Assembly: GCA_026120035.1 (NCBI GenBank)
Contig: JALRME010000006.1
Coordinates: 124,001 to 188,000 of the forward strand
Source of the DNA: Coleophoma eucalyptorum
Taxonomy: Eukaryota; Ascomycota; Leotiomycetes; Helotiales; Dermateaceae
Direction: 5' to 3'
Length of the DNA stretch: 64,000 nucleotides
Of the stretch, positions 23,274 through 35,884 are shown piece by piece. Below the pieces are notes generated by a model. That model did no database searches. It saw only the letters and a list, made by a program, of their open reading frames with translations, and was not told the DNA's origin. A program made the translations under genes and the position numbers. Within the stretch, counting starts at the first letter, position 1, and every line of letters begins with the position of its first letter.

Positions 23274-26200
23274 GAATCTACTGTCTTCGGCTGCCGACAG
23301 CGTTGAAGATTTCCCCGAGGTGTTTTGGTGCAGATTCTGAGTTGCCGAGGCCATCCATCAACATCCTTCGCCAGGCGGCTAGGATCAGACGAACGTGGCC
23401 ATAGCAACTGCCCAGTCCGAGCGCACTGACTTTAAGCGGACGACCACAGAGGTGCGCGGCTCTACTTGTTCTTTCCCGTTGGTTGGCGTCATCAAGGCAA
23501 TGAAAATCTGTGAACGGACACTGGAATGAGAATCCGGAAACCCAGACATGGCCCACAGCTGCGACACCACTGCCCTGCAAGGCTGGCTGTCTAGGTGTCT
23601 TATTCCTTAGCACTGCCAACATACAGTATGTAGCCCTGTGAGGCCAGCCGATCGTGTCCGTCTAGGCTTGTCTAGCGCATTACAGGCGTCCGGGGAACAC
23701 GGCGGGCTTGATGTGACAGGCATTAGCGTGCACAGATTCGATCGCTACACATCACATTTAAAAAGTCGTGAGATTTTAGGATTCAGTTCCGATCCAGTCT
23801 CTCTCGCAAGCTTGTCCGTCTTGGTCGCCATCTGGTTCATCAGTCCTGAGTCCCCCTTGTCCGCATTGCACGCCCATGCACACGCTTTCTACTGTATGGC
23901 ATCAGCTTCTGGAATGTCCATGAGTTTCATATACAGAAGTGGCCGATTTTCAAAAACGATGATATCTGTGGCACAATCCTCCCCCACGTGAGCAAAGCAG
24001 GGGACTTGAAATTACCGGATATGCCGCGGAATATGAGGATTGGAGTGCTTCGATAGAGCAAAGAGTACAATTCTTTGGGCCTGTTTCTAGCCTTCAGGTC
24101 GGGTTTTTTTGCTACTTCCTAGCTTTCGTTACTTGTCTCCGCTTATGACGTTACATCGAGTATCCTTCCTAGCAAGACAGCGGCCCAGGATCTGATGGAT
24201 ATCAATACCCGAAATTACTACCCTCTCAACCGTAGGGCTCTGGAACGCCTCACGCCGATCTGGCCTAGCCATACGATACATGGTAATAGCTATCTGAGGA
24301 GGTTACTTTTTACTATGTTATCGGGTTCCTACCGCTCGAAGAACTAAATCGAACAAGCCTCGGTGGCTTTTCGAAGGCACCCCCATCTCTCTACCAGCAG
24401 TAAGTGAACGAGACATGACTTTGGACACAAGAAAAGGCACGTCCCAAAATTACGAGATGTCAAAAAGCTGCCAGGAAACTCATAGCTTGAAGGCAATGAT
24501 GTACGATTCTGTACTTTCTTTGCTACAAGATGGCTTTGCCAAGACATAATCTGTTTTCAAGCGGTATAGACGCCAGGTTCAAGCAAGAGCCTCAGAGTGA
24601 AACAGTCTCGTTTTGGAATACTAGCAACATTTGTGCTGTAACATTCATTTAAGACCTTGATTTTACAACTGATATTACAACTATTGCTCTTCGAGTAATG
24701 GAAGTCAACGTCAGATTCTGTGGTTCGGTGTCTCGAAGCACTTCCGATTTACATGCAGAGCAAATAGTTGTGTAAGTTTTTAGCGTCTCTCTAATTTAGG
24801 AGAGCATAGTGGCGTATCATTCCGTAGTCCCTTTTACCGTTTAAGAATATGAGGCCTATGCAAGTCTACGCCATCCGCGAGTTTTCGGAAATTTAATTGA
24901 ATATAGAAACGAGATTCACGGGGACAACGCCTTACCAATTTATACTTGACTATGGCATCTCTCTAGGTTTAGCAGACAAGTCTCTCAAATTCCCCATACG
25001 TTGAATCAAAGCTTAGGAAAGCCTGGATATGTGTAAACACCTCGTAAGACGAAATGAGATTGATTCTGAGCGCACATATGACCTTTGGTAGTTGGAACGT
25101 CTCTATCAAGGGACCTAGTAGTCATTTCATTCGATGATCTGACTTCATTATCGAGTGAAAAAAAAGAGAGCTAAGCTTGTCCTCTGAGGAAAGTCCACAG
25201 TATTAAACAACTAACAAGGTAGTTGATGTAAATTCTAGATGGCTTGGCTGCTATGCTTTCTGGAATAGTAAGACCGTCAAAGTTTCATTGCAAATGAAAG
25301 TAATAAACCGGCCTTTTAGCTATCATTTATTTTGAGAGACACTTATGTTTCGACATTGTACCAAATTATAGTATCTATCTGTCTGATGCTAGTACCTCCA
25401 TAAGGGATGAGCAACGACTGATAATAAAGCAGATAACATGCACTATCCAAAAAGGAGCATCATTGCCCTCCTCGTGTCCTTCTCTATATCCTTTGGGTAG
25501 AGGCCTCTCTTCACCCGCCGCCAATGCACAAATTGTGTTGTAGTAGCGTACCTTGATTGAATACAAGATTATGTCTAATGTTAGCTTCATTCATTCTCGT
25601 AAGCGTCACAAGCAGATGATGCTTTGCTGTTCTCAACTATGTAAACTTCTTTATTTCTTAACGAGCAGGGAAATTTCCAAACAGCATTCTGACTTACTAT
25701 ATCCTTTCTATATAGCCTACTATACACAGAGGACTTTAGCTTAAAAAGTTGAGTACAATTATTATGTAACTACGGTTCCCATTTAATCTTATATTCTCTC
25801 AATACTTCTTTAGTGGTCATGGTTTCGGATTATAGCTCATCGCCTCATTCCCTCGTCTGTTTATCCTCGCTCGTCGTTTTTACGACCCTAAATCGGTCAA
25901 TACTGGCTTTTGATAGGTTATAGTCCACTCCTTATACCCGTGGAACTTCTCTGTTTGCTACTAAAGCACCGTGCAACGCCTCATGCACATGCTACTAGCG
26001 CTCAGTTTATTTCGACCACAGTTAATAAAACAGTTCAAACTATTAACTCCAGGCTTCCCGGACGCATCGCAATTCGTCATTGAACCAATTTTGCTCATAG
26101 ATTTAGATGGAAGGGGTGTCATAAAGAGCTAGCTGTAAGTGCTTAGAGCACAACACTGCGTATGCTCCTCTATATCAGTGTCTGGATCATTGTGGGATCT

Positions 26201-27672
26201 GCAACTTATGATCGTAGAAGTTAAGATTTGGTCTCAAACAGGTAGTCATGGCTACTCCGATGGCACAATACTTGCAGTATGAGCAAGGGAAAAGACTTTA
26301 TACCTAGTCTCCAAGATTCAAAGCAGGTACCAAATTACATGGTAATGAGTGCCACACCTCGTTCACTAGCCCCTAGCACAAGATATTAATACTGTATTGC
26401 TACTACACTCGTATACCTTAGACCTCGGACAGACGATCCAGTGATGAAAGGAATTTCTCCAATGCGTAATTAAGATACCCTTGCAGCCTTTGAAAACAAA
26501 ATAACATATTATTTATTTCAAAGTCTCCAAGTTCCTCATGTTGAGTCTTCCGGCCAGATTAACCAAGATATCTATCCCGCAAGTCAATCACCTATGCTAA
26601 TTAGACATACCGATAAGCTTTATCATACTGTGATAATATCTGGTATTATCCTTAGCCTGTTCTCCCTGTGTGTAGCAAACGGGCTGTTACGTCGTCCACT
26701 GTACCATCTGCTAATCGTAAGTTAAGCGAGGGAAGACTTTGACATTGTGCTGATTATCGTTGATATGCTTTATCCATTGCCAAGAGGGCTTAGACGAGTG
26801 GCGAAGACATTCAGAACTTGTGTATTACTATGATGTTCCTGCTATCGATATTAACGCAGAGGTACATCTTAGGCAGGGCCATTGGAATAACTAAGGAGCC
26901 AGGCTGAGATGACTTGTGAAGAATCGCAGGACAGCTACGCCTCGGCTCAAATACAATTATGCTTGAGCAATACAGGAACGGACATCAAGATAGTAAATAA
27001 CATAACTGCTGTTTAGATTTCAAAATTGTTGTGCCCCGGTTCACCGAGATTAGCCTCCCATATGCCTATATATCCTATACTGACAATTAGATCTGCCGCA
27101 TTTCACACTCGAATGCAAAATATCCAGGAGAGTTTAGTCTTTGTAACCAGTCAATCCAAAAGGGTCGTTTGGTTATGCTTAGTATTCAAACTCACATACT
27201 ACATTGAAATACATCTGTCTTTTTGGATATGAGTTTGGTGGTGTGAGCTTTTGCTTCATATCAAACTACATTCACTTTTGCTTAGTTGGAGCTGTGCTCC
27301 GCAAGCTTACGACAATAAGCACATCTAATCATTATCTTTTTGCTAGCCTTGTAGAGGGGGAACTGGGAGACTGATCAAGCCTAGAAAATAGATGCTTGAA
27401 TAGAGTAATAAGAAGTGAAGTTGAAGCTCTTTCCTTTAGGTGGACACATTAGTAACTTGAGCACACTCGCAATTAGAGTAATTAATTTGTTAATAGGAAG
27501 CCCGTCCATTATTTGTTATTGAGAATAATATCACACATGCACTTTTGAATCAAATGAGCTAAGGGAAGTGTGAATCAATGCCGAACGACCTTGCAAGTAG
27601 CAGTCATTCATTTAATATGTTACTACTATATACTTGAATATTGCGATTTACAGGTAGTCTATGTAATACTCC

Positions 27673-28711
27673 TTAGTCTCCGGCCCATAGAGGCAGATAG
27701 TATTTCACATTTTCATAGACCAAAAACGTGACCCAGGTAGCTGGAAGAACTCTAATAACGCTGGTGCCCACCCCCCTATAGAAACCACGAATACCTTCTT
27801 CCCTAAATATCCGCTTGGCCACTCCAGTAAAGCCCTTTCCAAATCTCTCTTCAGCATGCTTGGTTTGCATCCGACTGCGAATTGGCTGATATGGGTATGT
27901 AGTAACACCAGCGATAACCTTTGAGCTCAAACTACAGATTGTTGTTGCAGTATTGCTCAATTTCTGCTCTCCATGGAGATCTTTATCACCAGGTGCTAGA
28001 TCTTGCGGCGTGCGTTCAAGGTAGCCTGCCCAAAAGCTCTTCATGCTGTCATACACAGCAAATTGCACGGCACCATGACTGACACCTAGACAACTTGCTC
28101 CTAAACCTCTGTAGAATCCCCTCAAGCCCTCAGTCTTCCAGATATCCCTCGCACCCTGCCACATACTGGTGTATGCGCCATCAGATCCTTTGTCGGTCGT
28201 GACAATCCTCGTCTTGAGCACCCAGATCGGCGCCGTTCCAACTGCAATCAACAATCCACTTGATCCAGAAGCCACAAAATGATCAGACCAGTCCAGCTTG
28301 TACTGTCCTCGCCTGAAACTATGACTACTATCGATAGGTCGGTTGCGCAGTTTTCCAATTTTGTCTTCGATCCTGGACTTGAAATAAAAGAATATGCCCC
28401 AGCTGAAAGAGTTGCCAATTAGGTTGGGAGTAAGGCCACGGTAAAGACTCTGTATGGGGTTCGCACTTGATGTTAGGGAGCGCAGAACAGCGAGACTGCT
28501 TATAGGAGCTGAGGAGGTACTGCGATGTACTTGAAGTAAGATCAGCAAGATGCTCTCGAGAAACAAAAGAAGCAAAGAAGCTGTACAGACCTTGTAGTCG
28601 CGTCTTAATCACGTCCAAAGGGTGGACTGCCAGTGTCGAGATATTGCCAGCTGCAAAGCCGGCAAAGGCTTCGACCAGCGCAGGGGACATGCGCCCATGG
28701 TTGTCGGGCAT
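27673..28711 (-). CDS. flx1: Mitochondrial carrier, FAD/folate type (Flx1)
   Basis: Two exons, 28711-28591 and 28529-27673, give 325 residues. The three carrier repeats carry the PxD/ExxK/RxR signatures PLDVIKTRL, PIWVLKTRI and the degenerate YPYQPIRSRM, each followed by a GFYRG or LYRG type block. The second signature, with Trp in PIWVLKTR, is characteristic of the FAD/folate/pyrimidine-nucleotide branch. Flx1 exchanges FAD and related flavins across the inner mitochondrial membrane. Six membrane helices are expected. The intron sits inside the codon after KTRLQ. A pyrimidine nucleotide or folate substrate cannot be excluded by sequence alone. Confidence 0.88.
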
Positions 28712-29954
28712 TAGTGAGGGACGTTTGGTATCATGACAACTGGATAGTTGTAGACGGCAAAAAAATGTACAAGGCTGAAGCTTGAGGTTACCGAGGCGGA
28801 ATGACGACGCCGGAAATAGACGGGCACGAGCTTAATACAGCATCTTGCATATGTGCATACATACACGTCTTCTATAAAAACAAAAATGTCCACATATTTT
28901 ATGTTTGGTGGGACAAAATGAGGCTGGTAAACAAGATCTCCTGCTCAATCGTGTAATCCCTATCAAAGCCCGTTTAAAAATAGAAAAATGTAGGTGATAA
29001 GGAGAACATAATGTCAAAAAATACGCAGTGCCATGGTGGAAAGAAATCGACAATGAATTGCAAGTGGTGATTGTTATTCCCTTGCTCTAGTAGTACAAAT
29101 ATGCTCATACAACCTAACCATTCCCTGTCGTGAACAAGCCCCTTGGAGCTCTCCCTCAGTATTTTTGCAAAAACGCCTCTTATGCTACAATGAAATGACA
29201 TTCCATGATCAAAAGACTGCCAGTCTTGATCGGCTTCCTCTTCTCAGCATACAGTATGGACTGGTCTGACCGTGTTGTAGGTAATTCAGGCAAGAGGGGA
29301 GAAGAGTCTGGCGCGGTATTGATTAGCAAAGCGCCTTCTTAGATAGACCCAGGGATGACAAGGATAAGGTATTGAGAACTAACCTGATGAAAGATGGACG
29401 AGGCTCGCTGCGGGTGTATCCTGCGTTTGTTAGAGTGTGTATGATGTTGAAGGTAGCTTCAGACCGTACCAAGGTAGATGATCAAAGGAAGGTAGCCACT
29501 GAAATTTGGTCAGCGTGGATCTCTGGTGTAGATGATGTGGTACTCCTTACTAGTGGATAGCAACACGGGAGAAGTCAATGACCTTTCCGATGCGCTCCTG
29601 TCTCAATGTCAATGGAATCCCATGCTAGAGGCTGGGATGCTGGCGGACCTTGGTCTCTTCGGACAATTGCATTCTGGTGGATATTGTGGTTGTGGAGCTG
29701 TGAATCATCAGTATCCAAGCAAAGAATCGATTGTAGAATGCTTACGAGTTGGCAGGTAGCTTGTAATCGGTTGCTATGATGCTGTCGTTGTTGATGCCCA
29801 AAAAAAGTTGAAGCTCTGATCAGTCGCTCATCCATAACAGGTTAGCGTCACAATTTCTCTCGAATGAACCGCGCAAGGCTGATCACCTTACCTTCCCTGA
29901 AAAGTTGCGACATCTTCCAGTCACCAAGCAAACATCATTTGAAGCTTGGTCAAG
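28712..29954. promoter_or_regulatory. Divergent upstream region of FLX1 and SF3B4
   Basis: This 1.24 kb gap separates two divergent start codons and must hold both promoters. Only short frames without domains occur. I see no snRNA or snoRNA that I can support. Confidence 0.5.
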
Positions 29955-31128
29955 ATGTCAGGCGCTAGGCATTGGTATGTACAACCAGGACTTTATTCAA
30001 TTCCAAGCATTTCTTTTTTGATATTTCTAACATGATAATAGGGAACAAGACAAGGAAGCTACCGTCTATATTGGCAACATAGATGAGCGAGTTACGGACA
30101 GCCTGATCTGGGAGCTGATGCTACAAGCTGGTCGCATTGTCAACGTACATCTCCCAAAAGACCGAGTCACGCAGACGCATCAGGGATATGGCTTCGTGGA
30201 ATTTATCAGTGAGGAAGACGCCGAGTATGCGGCCCGAATCATGAACCAAGTTCGATTATATGGAAAGCCAATTCGAGTCAACAAAGTACGTGATACTTAA
30301 CCACACCACCCGTTGTAACATGTGCTAATAGAGATGAACCAGGCTTCTGCAGATAAGGTCAAGACTGTTGAGGTCGGCGCAGAGCTCTTCATTGGCAACC
30401 TGGATACCATGGTAGACGAGAAGACGCTTTATGACACCTTCTCACGCTTCGGCTCTCTACTCGCACCACCGAAGATTGCACGCGACGAGATGAATAACAG
30501 CAAGGGTTATGGATTTGTAAGCTACAGCAACTTCGAAGCCTCAGACGATGCCATTGCAAACATGAACGGGCAATTCCTGATGAACAAAGATATCTCGGTG
30601 CAATATGCCTATAAGAAGGACGGCAAGGGCGAAAGACACGGAGATGAAGCGGAGAGAATGCTGGCATCGCAGGCCAAGAAGCATAATGTTATGCCAGAGA
30701 TGCAACAGATGCCTACTCAGCTCCTCATGAACGGCGGCGTACCACAAGCACCAGCCGCCATGTTAGATGTGCCCATGCATCCAGGGACACCTCAAGGAAT
30801 CGCACCGCCAGGATTTGCGCGGCCCCCAAATGGGAGTTACAGTTCTGCTCCACCACCACCACAGAGACAGAATGCGCCGTTACCCCCGCCTCCTTCTGGT
30901 CTTCCACAGCGACCACCACCATCGCAAGCTGGCTATGGCGGTCCTCAAGACTTTCACCAACCTGGATTTGCACCACCTCCTGGATTCCAGAATGTGCAGA
31001 TGCCGCAAGGTTTTGGACCACCCGGCGGTGCTCCTCCACCAGGCATGCCTCCCGGATTTAATCATATGCCACCACCAGGATTTCCCCCACCACAACAGCA
31101 AGGACCTCCCGGGTACGTCAGACGATGA
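29955..31128 (+). CDS. hsh49: Splicing factor 3B subunit 4 (SF3B4/Hsh49)
   Basis: Three exons, 29955-29974, 30042-30285 and 30343-31128, give 349 residues. Two RNA-recognition motifs span about residues 12-90 and 100-180; the RNP2/RNP1 pairs are VYIGNID with GYGFVEF and LFIGNLD with GYGFVSY. The C-terminal 130 residues are Pro/Gly/Gln-rich, as in human SF3B4 (yeast Hsh49 lacks most of this tail). The protein is part of the SF3b module of the U2 snRNP and contacts pre-mRNA just upstream of the branch site. The first exon codes for under seven residues, so the start depends on splicing. It converges on CBC1. Confidence 0.95.
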
Positions 31129-32073
31129 TGAACTAAGAGCACAGCATCAGAGAAGCAAATGCCTATACCGAGCTAGAGAAAATAAAACCCTAGCGCTATG
31201 GCATTCAAATGATATTATATTGCGGATTCTCAGCAAAAAAGAAAAGATACTTGGATATGTATGTGAATCGGTTCTGCGGCGTTTTCCGGGGCATTGCCAG
31301 ATGAAATGGGCGCGTTATAATCAATCAGGACGCATACATGTTAAGCTTTTTGTATGCAAAAAGCAAACAAACTGGTTCAAGATGATTTATTAAGAATATC
31401 GCTATTCATACAGGAAGGTGTGTGCATGGCATCAGCCAGGAGGAAGGACGCAAGCGAGGGGTTGCTGGGCACTGGAGCAGATGGTGCTTTCATGTCTTAC
31501 AATACATCAGGGGAAGGCAGGATACCAAAAGCGAGAGCATAGTCTGCAAGATATACTGCGCCCATATGCTACAAAAGGTTCAATCAAGAGATATATGAAC
31601 CAAAATTCATGTAACCAGTGAGGTCCCAAGTGAGATGAAATCAAAATCAGATGGCAGAGAATCAAGATAAACGACATCCAATAAGTGGCTCCAGCATTCC
31701 AGCGGTAAACATCTTTTGGGTTCGCTTTCGATTACCTCATACACTTTTTGATTTATACTTTTCTGGTGGGAATACAAGAGAGTTCCTCGAGACAAAGGTG
31801 ACGAAGTTGCAGGTTCAAAAGAGAAAATATCAAATCCCTCCTACGCCGCCATGGTGCCCTGATCCTGATTTACAAATATGTGGGTCATGGGATAGAAGAA
31901 GCTGGCCAGTGTGACATCTCGGTGCGCGAACAGTGCGAGATTCAACCTATGGTAGCAGACTTCTTCCTTACTGCTCTTTACTCATTTCCCCCTTCCCCTA
32001 CTCCTTGTGGTTGCCTGTCTTTCCAGCATATCGTAGCACGTCCTCCCTCTCAATGAACCATAAGCTTACCCAC
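31129..32073. other. Convergent 3' region of SF3B4 and CBC1
   Basis: No gene seen. Both 3' untranslated regions must lie in these 945 bases. A perfect hairpin lies at 31345-31364. Confidence 0.55.
31345..31364. other. Perfect 8-bp hairpin downstream of SF3B4
   Basis: GCTTTTTG at 31345-31352 and CAAAAAGC at 31357-31364 pair across a four-base loop. It lies about 215 bases after the SF3B4 stop codon and could fold in its 3' untranslated RNA. Confidence 0.6.
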
Positions 32074-34695
32074 TCAGTCAATCTCAACCGTCTCTGGTTC
32101 TGGGGCATCGACCTTCATCTCCTCAACAGCTGCGGGGACAACGATTTTGCTCTGCTCCAAGAACCACGCCTCCTCCACGGCGCCCTTGCGTCTGAAGACC
32201 CTGAGGTATCTCTCGCCCCACTGGACGATCATGGCGCTCTCCTCATCAGTAACACCTCTTCCATCGAGCATCTGGTCCTTAGAGCCGGATGCCCAGCCTG
32301 TCAGCTTATCTTCCATCAGTTCGAAGAGTTCCTTCATAGATTGACGTTCCCTGTCAACAGTTTCCTGGAGTGTGGTTTTCTCGTCGGCTGGCAGGTCAGG
32401 CTCTTGAGTAGATTTGACTACTTGGCGAACTCGGCCTGTCACTTTTCCAACAGTAGCTGCAACCATTTCAAAGATTGCAGACTCACTGAGGTTAGAGCCG
32501 CTCTTGCCCAATGCCCACTCAATGACACTGCCAGGGCTAAGGATGGTATAGTTGAGGAGTTTATCCACAATATTGACCCCAATTCCTGGCTGATCTTTCC
32601 AGTATGCCATCACAGAGTCAATGATTTGACTACGAGCTTCCGATGAGGCGAGGAGTCGATCTTTGCAACGCTCAATACACGAGAGAACGTGGGACAAAGA
32701 TTTGGAACCAATGTAGCAAATGGATGTTACGTAGGCATCAGTAGAGTAGTATAGAGGTGGCAGGGGTAGGTTGAGGTCTTGAGCCGTGCTCTGGATGCGG
32801 GCAATAATAGGCTCGATAGCCTCTTCTGGAGACTTTTTCTTCAGGAGGGACATGAGCTCACGTCCATCAGCGGCAAATGGCGTTGCTATAAAATGTCAGT
32901 CTAGTAAATTGAAACTCGGAATTCCAACCTACCTTCATCGTTGTACTTGAAGTCTGGCGTGTCCTTCTCTTTCTCCTCTGTAATTAGTTGCTGATATGGG
33001 GCTGGTAGAGTACCCTTGATGCGCTGCGCGAAACTTAGTCGGATCTCCTTGTCCAATGCTCCCTGGATGAAAGCCTTCTTTGGATCTAAGGATGGAAGCT
33101 CAACATCATCAATCCATTCAGTCCACTTCCAAGTGAAACCAAAGTTACTGAGATGGTGAGAGAACCAGTCCATGAATCTGTAGCTTAACTCCAAGTCCAT
33201 AGAATCAACACCACGGTACAAGTATCGAATTGCACGTCCAAGACTGGGTGCAATGGCAGCTGGTGCAATCTTACAGGCCTCAGTCAGGACTGAGTGATAA
33301 TAAACAAGCTTGTGCTCTGGAGCTGGGAGTTGGAATAGTTGCGAGAAAACTGCATCCACTGCAACATCTTCCGGCTTCCAAGTTGATCTATCTCCATCGA
33401 CATCTCGCAATCGGTCAAATGGTGTAGCTCGCTTGACAAATGTACCAGGAGAGAAGTAGCAGTCAAGATCAATGAGAAACTTTGCGGTTGCATTTCTGTT
33501 ATAGTCAAGAATGTTGATAGTATCGATCAAGGCGTCTCGAAGTAAGCAAGAAGAGATATCCGTGGTTGGAGGAACAGTCTCCACGTCCTGGTTTGCGTAA
33601 ACAGAGAAATACAACTCTGGAAACAAAGCTCTTGGGCCTGCAATTAGGGCTTCTGGCAGATTGACGGGAGGCAAAACGTGTTTCGGTGCATTTGCTATGG
33701 TAATCTCCTGCTCAGCATCTTGGAGTAGTTTCCATGGTCTTGGCAGACAGGCAAGCTCCCAGCCATTTGTAGCCTCGTTTGACAGCTGCTTCTGGAGCAA
33801 TTGGAGTACGCTTGTAGGTGGTGTAGCATCTTCTTTTCCATTCCCCGGGTATGGATCAACCAAGGCTTGCAATACGTGAGGCTCACTTGCGATAATATCC
33901 GTATTCTCAATCATGCTCGCAGCCTTTTCGATTGTGTCCGAGCCCGAGGATACCATAATGTAGGGGATTGTGAAAAGGATGATCTTAACAAGTTCTGGGC
34001 CCAAGGTCTGTCAAGCTACAGTTAGCGAAATGTTCTATGCTTGTCTGCGCCGGTACTTACATCGTCACTATTCTCTGTCTGCAGTTCAACAGCTTTGGTC
34101 AAAAGGTCCTGCAGAACTGGAAATACACCATCGCCTTCGAGAATTCCTTGCAGGCATCCCATAAACTTCATGAGAAGCTTCACCTCCCTCCATTCACCTC
34201 GGGAAACAGCGCTCTCAAACTCCGTGACAGCTTTAGCAATGATGCTATCGACAAGATCACTCTTCAGAGCATTGAGTGCCAACACAACTGAGGCAACAAA
34301 GGGAGTCTTGAAGGGTTGCTCGACGACCAATTGCAAGGCTAAATCCTCAAAGCTCTTCCTCAGCTCGGCATCCTCGTGGTTTTCCGCAACAGCTTTGGCG
34401 ATGGAGTAGACTTCATCCTCAACGCGTTTGAGAGGTGATTCAGCAATAGCCAGTAATTGCTTGCGAACTTTGACGGAAAGTGGTTCTTCATAGCGGCGGC
34501 GTTGTGGTCTTCGATCGTAATCATCTTCGTCTATTGGGCAGTGGTCTGTCAGCCTTGTTTTCCTGAACAGCTTGCTTCTGATTTATCTCAAGCCATTAGA
34601 TCTCTGGAGCACGGATGGGTGTTACCTCTGTAACGCCTCTTGCGATTACCGTACCCCCCGCGGCCACCACGAGGTCTGTGGTCGTAATCTGCCAT
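32074..34695 (-). CDS. cbc1: Nuclear cap-binding complex large subunit (CBP80)
   Basis: Four exons, 34695-34626, 34530-34061, 34007-32933 and 32885-32074, give 808 residues, typical for CBP80. The N-terminus has an RGG-like, Arg/Lys-rich stretch (GGRGGYGNRKRRYR, DRRPQRRRYEEP) that probably includes the nuclear import signal. MIF4G-like helical repeats follow: VEDEVYSIAKAVAENHEDAE, then a middle domain with FMDWFSHHLSNFGFTWKW and a C-terminal domain with SRSQ-type helices ending in ETVEID. With CBP20 it binds the m7G cap of new transcripts and promotes splicing, export and decay choices. Introns are 54-95 bases. It lies tail to tail with the splicing factor gene SF3B4. Confidence 0.93.
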
Positions 34696-35884
34696 GGTTG
34701 TAGGAGAGTTTTTGGTTTTGTTTGCTTTCGATGGAGATTCTGAAATAAAGCATGTCCCTGGCGACGAAACGATGCATTGAGGCCTTACATGTTAGGCATA
34801 AACATATCACGCTAAATTCATATACGCCTTGTCTTAATTCAGACTATTTCTGCAGAGGGCCAGCGAAATAGCATGGTATTTATGCTAGTGAAATGCAGTA
34901 AATCGGGTCGTCATGGCAGCTGCAAGGTGCGGTTAATGTGGCCATTGAGTATTTTGCATCTTGTTTGTCGTCGGCCTTCCATTGTCAACGAATTACCATA
35001 GCAATCAATGTCCGTATCAGATCCGAAGCTTTGGAGCAACGGTTCAAAAATTATAGCACTACAGTGAGTGGGCAAATAACAATCAAGTGAAAGTCAATTA
35101 AAAGTGATGTGCATTCAGAGTAGAGTATGAAAAGTCTTTGTCCGATCTGATGATCTCTGCAGAACAGCCCAGTGCAATAGACCTCGCCCCCTTTTGATGT
35201 CCACTATTGGCATGCCACATATTGACCACAAGAAACAGGTAAAGAAAATCTTTTGACCATGCCAGCCCTGGCAATTTCGAGTTAATCCACCTCCCATTCG
35301 CGGAATATTAGACCCATTCCATGCAATCATTGAACACAAGCGTGTTGCAGCAAAATGTAAGACGCCTGAATCTTTGTGGGGATGTAGAACAGAGGAAAAG
35401 AAGAGGTCCAGCCACCCAGTCTGCTGCTCGCTGTCGATAAGAGCCAAATAGTAGGACAAGAAACGAAGTAGAAGTCAAGCCTTCTGTGATGCAAAAGAAG
35501 TCTAAGAACGAGCATTATCGAAAGAAACAGCCTGCCGAAACCCCACGGAAAAGGTATGTAGATAGACTCTCGCCAGAGAATACTCGCACTCGAGGGTCGA
35601 TTGCCGTTGCTGTAAACCATGCTCCGCACCAAAACTTCTACCCAGGGGGTATTCTTGCAAACCGATAACTCATACCATCATGAATCCCTTGTGTTCCGCC
35701 ATAATTTTTACCGTACTCCCACCGTCCAAACCTCATCCGCAAATAGTGTGGAATAACACATGCAGACGCGTGTATGCTGTGGCAGCGGGTGCAAGAAGCT
35801 CAGCAAACAGGAAGCCCTAGCAGAGTCACTCGCTGAGCGACTTGAACCCCATTTTTATGTTCATCAATCGTCTGCGCTTGGAGC
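34696..35884. other. Intergenic between CBC1 start and GSK3 stop
   Basis: This 1.19 kb stretch holds the CBC1 promoter and the 3' untranslated end of GSK3. No gene is visible. Confidence 0.55.

Larger units (their letters stand above)
18800..27672. other. 8.9 kb gene desert
   Basis: No frame with recognisable protein similarity is present on either strand. The first part (to about 24.3 kb) has mixed composition; from about 24.3 to 27.6 kb the sequence is visibly richer in A/T and in TA steps. It holds a homopolymer junction (C run then T run at 22630-22650) and small tandem duplications. It could be the long promoter of the C2H2 regulator, decayed transposon sequence, or both. I could not recognise any transposase, reverse transcriptase, LTR or terminal inverted repeat. 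Confidence 0.5.

Noticed and set aside
24344..27232. Short frames in the AT-richer desert as possible transposase relics
   Set aside because: None shows a DDE, reverse transcriptase or integrase motif that I can recognise; a profile search would be needed to claim one.
30389..31101. Antisense frames across SF3B4
   Set aside because: They mirror the Pro/Gly-rich codon bias of the real gene and lack start context or domains.
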